The notes beneath the pieces were generated by a model. It was not told the origin of the DNA. It saw only the letters and a list, made by a program, of their open reading frames with translations, and ran no database searches. Positions 5,168-8,931 of a DNA stretch of 8,931 nt are shown here, piece after piece (the first letter of the stretch is position 1; every line of letters starts with the position of its first letter). Both the position numbers and the translations under genes were made by a program. Origin of the DNA: SHLJ01 sp041618535 (lineage in GTDB: Bacteria; Bacteroidota; Bacteroidia; Flavobacteriales; Flavobacteriaceae); contig JBFKFP010000118.1 of assembly GCA_041618535.1 (NCBI GenBank), forward strand, positions 1 through 8,931. Reading direction: 5' to 3'.

Positions 5168-7315
5168 TTATTTCTTCGTCCCCCTGATTGTCAATGCGTA
5201 ATCAGCAAACGTCATGGTCATATCGGTTACTTTATCATCGGTCTCCCAGAAGTTGACACTTATGTTGCCATCTATAGATTTGAATTTCATCGAATCTACA
5301 GGTAACAGGTACGAACTGATATCCGAATTCGTTATCACCATATGATACACTCCACCCTTGTCGGTCATTATGAGATTCACGGGAGATCCCTGCACCCTGT
5401 AAGTTCCCAGAACATCTGAATTGACATTAAAAGCTTTGTAACGTTCGGTCAAGGGCGGATAATAATTATTCACAACTTCCATATCGGGAAAGTCGGCATT
5501 GATCGTAATGCTCTTGATTTTATCTGGCTGCGGAATGCTCATCGTATGCATGGTCTTTCCATCCTTCCAGATATCTATATTCTCTATGGTATAATACGTC
5601 TTCATGTCCGAATCGTTCTCGGTGTTATATTCAACCATAACACCGACCGGAACGGGTCGATCTCCGATTCGTTCAACAGTGAGTTTGCCATTATTATAAT
5701 CTCTTATACCTATTTCGGGATAGCCTATTTCAAAATACCAGCTATCCCAGAACCATTTCAGGTTTCTTCCTGAAACATTTTCGAAGGTATAGAAGAAATC
5801 ATATGGGGTTGGCGACTTTTTCGCCCATCGATTGATATATTCACGAAAGCAACTAAGAAAAAGATCTTCCCCAAGATGCTGATACAACAGTGCATAGGTG
5901 AAGGCGGGGAGGGAATAAGAATGATACCCGTAATTGTCTGCCATATATTGAGAGGAAGTCACAGCAGGAAGGTCGCCAACAGTCCCAATCCTGTCCTGCA
6001 TCCCGCCTTTAAACATCCTGTATAGGGATCCGGCGTTATTACTGCCGTTGAGTAATTTATGCTTCGTGATAGAGGTAACAAAGGTTGCCCAGCCTTCGTC
6101 CATCCAGGCGAAGAGGCGCTCATTGATGCGCACATACATAGGGAAATAAGTGTGAAAAAGTTCATGGATGGTCACCCCTGTCTCAGGTCCGTCATTATTG
6201 GCCATCATAGGGAATTCCATCCCCCCGCCTCTTAAGCCGATAAAGGTAGTAAAGGCCGGATAGGGGTAAGGAATACCCGGAAAATCCTCGGAAAAATATT
6301 TCATCGTTTTCTGCTGAACTTTGGTCACTTCGGTGTAACGCAATGCCTGCTCACTGGGGTAAGCGGTGCTGATAAGCACATGGCGCCCGTCAACGCCCTG
6401 CGACAGTGCGTCCCACTGGTAATGATCGCTGATGGCAAATGCAAAATCTGACACCTCTTCTGCTGTGTAGTGCCATGTTCCACTCTTTAATTTTAGATTC
6501 TTAAGATCTTCTGCAGTAACAACCTGGATCAGGGTATCAGAAGTTTTGGCTCTCTCATATTTCTCGTGAATTTTATCAGGAAGAATGTCTGAGCTGTTTT
6601 GCAGTGTTCCGGTAGCCCAGACAAGAAAATTTTCAGGTGCTGTGATCTTAACATCATAATTTCCAAGGTTGTTATAGAATTCGGTCCCGAAGGTGTAATT
6701 GATAAGATCCCAGCCAAAAATATCGTCATATACGGCAACCTGAGGATACCAGTAGGCAACAAAAAAAGAGGTGTTGTCAATCGCCCCCGTTCTTCTTACC
6801 GTTAATGGAACTTTTTGAACCCATTCAAAATCCATTACGACTTGTCCTCCTGGTTTCAGTGGCTCATCCAGAGCAAGGATTAGGTTGGTTCCGGAACGCT
6901 GACTTGCATAGGGACTATCTAGATCAACATCTTTCCCATTTATCGCCACTTTATTCAGATCGACCCCATTATCATCTATATCTTCAGGATTCACCTGCAT
7001 ATCGCGCTGATTTCCCTTTTTAAATACATCGTAGTAAAGACGGATAACAATATTGCTCAATTCATCGGGGCTTTTATTAATGTAGGTAACCTTTTCACTG
7101 CCTTTCAATTCCCGGGTTTCAGGTACTACGGTAAGGTCTATTTTATAATCTGCTGTATTGTGCCAGTAATTCGACCCTGGTTTGCCGTCCATGGAACGTG
7201 TGCCTTTGTCATAGGCCTGTTTTATTTCCTTGGGAATGTGAAGGTTGCTTTGAGAGAGTGCATAATTGCTTAAAAAAAATAAAGAAAATGCAAGAAGTAA
7301 ATTTCCGTAATTCAT
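5168..7315 (-). CDS. Secreted M1-family zinc metallopeptidase with lipocalin-like C-terminal domain
   Basis: This is a 715-residue gluzincin of peptidase family M1 (aminopeptidase N / LTA4 hydrolase fold). A signal peptide covers about residues 1-21 (hydrophobic core NLLLAFSLFFL, likely cut after ALS), so the protein is exported, probably to the periplasm. The N-terminal beta-saddle spans about 50-240. The catalytic domain carries the substrate-anchor motif GGMEF (364-368, the GxMEN-like motif with F in place of N) and zinc site HELFH (384-388). The third ligand is E407 in MDEGWA, exactly 18 residues on, and Y467 is the likely transition-state tyrosine. After about residue 545 there is beta-rich sequence; the last 80 or so residues (about 635-715: LGTYRVQG, LLPVDSMKF, a final DYALTIRGTKK) resemble the DUF3471/lipocalin-like tails of Bacteroidota enzymes. 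The helical C-terminal domain of classical M1 enzymes seems absent. It is first in a cluster with VanZ-like and CPBP genes. Confidence 0.93.
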   Translation of the reverse strand: MNYGNLLLAFSLFFLSNYALSQSNLHIPKEIKQAYDKGTRSMDGKPGSNYWHNTADYKIDLTVVPETRELKGSEKVTYINKSPDELSNIVIRLYYDVFKKGNQRDMQVNPEDIDDNGVDLNKVAINGKDVDLDSPYASQRSGTNLILALDEPLKPGGQVVMDFEWVQKVPLTVRRTGAIDNTSFFVAYWYPQVAVYDDIFGWDLINYTFGTEFYNNLGNYDVKITAPENFLVWATGTLQNSSDILPDKIHEKYERAKTSDTLIQVVTAEDLKNLKLKSGTWHYTAEEVSDFAFAISDHYQWDALSQGVDGRHVLISTAYPSEQALRYTEVTKVQQKTMKYFSEDFPGIPYPYPAFTTFIGLRGGGMEFPMMANNDGPETGVTIHELFHTYFPMYVRINERLFAWMDEGWATFVTSITKHKLLNGSNNAGSLYRMFKGGMQDRIGTVGDLPAVTSSQYMADNYGYHSYSLPAFTYALLYQHLGEDLFLSCFREYINRWAKKSPTPYDFFYTFENVSGRNLKWFWDSWYFEIGYPEIGIRDYNNGKLTVERIGDRPVPVGVMVEYNTENDSDMKTYYTIENIDIWKDGKTMHTMSIPQPDKIKSITINADFPDMEVVNNYYPPLTERYKAFNVNSDVLGTYRVQGSPVNLIMTDKGGVYHMVITNSDISSYLLPVDSMKFKSIDGNISVNFWETDDKVTDMTMTFADYALTIRGTKK

Positions 7316-7484
7316 AATAATGTATTGACCCTTAAAATTAGATAATTGCCCACTATAAATAAAATCTTAGCGTTAGTAGTTGAAGGATAATCATTTTGGA
7401 TTCGGTATTCTCATATCCCTTTGAATAAAACGGAATATTTCGATAAGAAGTGTAAAGTGATAACTTTGAGCCTCTGTAATAGGA
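7316..7484. other. Gap between the OmpA-family and M1 peptidase genes
   Basis: This A/T-rich gap of 169 bases between two minus-strand genes must hold the end of the OmpA-family message and probably the M1 gene promoter. A short stem AAAGT-TATC-ACTTT (minus strand, 7468-7455) lies about 17 bases after the OmpA-family stop but lacks a following T-run. No full TTG/TAnnTTTG promoter pair was found for the M1 gene; the best partial match is TAATTTTA about 25 bases before its ATG. Short frames of 13 codons or fewer are not credible genes. Confidence 0.4.
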
Positions 7485-8931
7485 TTATTTTTTTTGGACA
7501 GAGTCTGCGCAAACTTCGGTTTCATCCTCGCAAATACTCAGAATGAACCGGGATCTCCTGTTTAAAGCATTTTTAATCTCCTGCTGATCGGGAGGCAGTA
7601 ATTTTATTTCCTCTTCACTTATAAGAGGGCATTTTTCACCCAATCCAATTGCACTAATGATCTGTTCGGCTTTCACCCCCTCATTAATTAAGTGTTGCCT
7701 GGTATTCTGAGCTCGGCGTTGCGATAAGTCTAAATTGTATTCAGCAGATCCTCTCAAGTCTGTATGGGCCTCGATTCTGACCTTAATCCCGGGATTAGTC
7801 AGTAGAAGGTCTAAAATGGGTATCAGGTTTTCTGCCGCTGCTGAATTTATTTGGTCGGAATCTAGTTCAAATCCAATCCGGCCGGAGAATTCGCATGGAT
7901 ATGGATTTAACTGAAGGGCGATTGTCTGATCGGAGTTTGCAGTATCCAGTTCAGTAAGATCATCATAGAAATTAGCCTTGCTGGCACGCAAACGATAGAA
8001 CTGATCGCATTCTACTTCGAAGCTGTATCCGGCCTTTTCATCCACCTTAACAGACTTTAAAACCACTCCATCACTGTTTATGAGATGTACATTGGCATCT
8101 GTAATGGGATCCAGCGTTTTGGCATTTGTTACCACTCCTGAAACTGTCTTAAACTTCTTTAATTTGGTGCGATACAAATCGTCATCCCCTTTCGCTCCCA
8201 TAAATTTTCTATTCGAAGAGAAATATGCGTAGAACTCGCAGCTCTCATCTTCGGAGTTTTCATCAATGAAGAAGGCAAAATCGTCCTTATCACTGTTAAA
8301 CGGACTTTTAAGGTGAATGATCTCAGGCTTCTTGGTTTTACTGATCACCATATCTATATCTTCAACTTTATAGATGTCAAGTAAACCCATGCTCAGGAGG
8401 TTATCATAGATGCCATCTGAAGAAAAATACAGCGAACCATCTGAAGCTAAATAAGGAAATCCCTCCCGTCCATAAGTGTTTATCCCCGGTACGTTGGTTA
8501 CTTTACCTAATGAACCGTCTTCATCAATATCGACGTAATAAATATCGGTCTGTCCTTTTGCATCCGGGAAAGGTGCACAACTGACAAAATAAAGCCGTTT
8601 ATTATCGGGGCTAAGTGCGGGACTGCTTACGGAGTAATGCTTTAATTCCAAGGATTTCAAAGCGTTACGGTCTTCTGTTGTCTCAATCCATCTGTCATCA
8701 ATTCTGGAGGCCCGATGCAATTTAAGGTGGGAGTTCCCCCATTTATCATAACGCATTTCCCCTTTTTGATTAACCATTCCCCCCGAGTAGTACATTGTTT
8801 GTCCGTCTTTGGTAATAGCTACTGAAGATTCATGGGCCATGGTGTTGACCCCTATACCGGAGCTGTCGGATGGAATCAGTACAAAGGGCAGAGTATCAGA
8901 TTTCCTGTTAACTTTTGCGGTGTAGATATCA
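7485..8931 (-). CDS. OmpA-family envelope protein with PD40-like repeats (5' end cut by window edge)
   Basis: The reading frame stays open to the window edge, about 30 codons upstream of the first visible ATG at 8840, and the upstream residues (including GIGVNT just before MAHESS) match the family, so that Met is internal. Numbering here is from it. Residues 1-228 are PD40/WD40-like propeller strands, such as VAITKDGQTMYYSGG (7-21), SPALSPDNKRLYFVS (73-87) and GFPYLASDGSLYFSSDG (127-143). About 231-312 is a carboxypeptidase-regulatory-like beta-sandwich (TVSGVVTNAKTLDPITDANV). About 316-436 is a C-terminal OmpA domain with peptidoglycan-binding residues D361 (HTDLRG) and R376 (LSQRRA), 15 apart as in E. 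coli OmpA. It should sit at the outer membrane and hold peptidoglycan. Relatives often have an N-terminal signal and TPR region and follow a PorP/SprF gene of the type IX secretion system; both would lie off the window. A short cysteine-containing tail follows the OmpA domain. Confidence 0.92.
   Translation of the reverse strand, partial: DIYTAKVNRKSDTLPFVLIPSDSSGIGVNTMAHESSVAITKDGQTMYYSGGMVNQKGEMRYDKWGNSHLKLHRASRIDDRWIETTEDRNALKSLELKHYSVSSPALSPDNKRLYFVSCAPFPDAKGQTDIYYVDIDEDGSLGKVTNVPGINTYGREGFPYLASDGSLYFSSDGIYDNLLSMGLLDIYKVEDIDMVISKTKKPEIIHLKSPFNSDKDDFAFFIDENSEDESCEFYAYFSSNRKFMGAKGDDDLYRTKLKKFKTVSGVVTNAKTLDPITDANVHLINSDGVVLKSVKVDEKAGYSFEVECDQFYRLRASKANFYDDLTELDTANSDQTIALQLNPYPCEFSGRIGFELDSDQINSAAAENLIPILDLLLTNPGIKVRIEAHTDLRGSAEYNLDLSQRRAQNTRQHLINEGVKAEQIISAIGLGEKCPLISEEEIKLLPPDQQEIKNALNRRSRFILSICEDETEVCADSVQKK

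Noticed and set aside
7461..7468. TAACTTTG on the plus strand, an exact match to the -7 consensus
   Set aside because: It points into the 3' end of the minus-strand OmpA-family gene, with no plus-strand gene downstream and no spaced TTG, so it is probably chance.
8838..8840. ATG at 8840 as the true start of the OmpA-family protein
   Set aside because: The frame remains open for 30 more codons to the window edge and those residues fit the propeller sequence, so the gene is truncated by the window rather than starting here.

Overview
The window looks like ordinary chromosome from a member of the Bacteroidota, most likely a flavobacterium (Flavobacteriia). The reasons are a truncated OmpA-family protein built of PD40-like propeller blades, a carboxypeptidase-regulatory-like domain and an OmpA domain; a secreted M1 peptidase with a lipocalin-like tail; start codons that mostly lack a Shine-Dalgarno sequence and follow A/T-rich leaders; and two boxes resembling the Bacteroidota -7 element (TAnnTTTG). 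No phage, insertion sequence, CRISPR array, tRNA or rRNA was seen. The organism call is an inference from gene style, not from a marker gene.

Layout. At 1-1650 (minus strand) lies a two-gene cysteine-synthesis operon: a serine acetyltransferase, then a CysM-type cysteine synthase cut by the left window edge, with one base between them. A 345-base gene-free stretch follows, holding the presumed epsC/cysM promoter and an A/T palindrome. At 1996-2323 (minus) are two very small membrane-protein genes: a DUF2892/YgaP-like protein and, just upstream, an unrecognised 32-residue single-span peptide. At 2528-3760 (plus) is a DUF418/YeiB-like multi-span membrane protein. It converges on a three-gene minus-strand cluster at 3823-7315: secreted M1-family zinc peptidase, VanZ-like membrane protein and CPBP (CAAX-type) intramembrane protease, in transcription order. 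At 7485-8931 (minus) is the C-terminal part of the OmpA-family envelope protein, whose start lies beyond the right edge.

How the genes fit together. The cysteine pair is a clear pathway unit: serine to O-acetylserine to cysteine. Its acetyltransferase lacks the C-terminal isoleucine needed for the classical cysteine synthase complex, which fits its pairing with CysM rather than CysK. The rest is envelope-themed (secreted peptidase, VanZ-like, intramembrane protease, DUF418, OmpA anchor), but a shared function is only suggested by location. No clearly new defence or mobile system is visible. The items most worth a second look are the 32-residue peptide with its possible promoter at the start codon, the M1-VanZ-CPBP cluster, and the C-terminal domain of the M1 peptidase.
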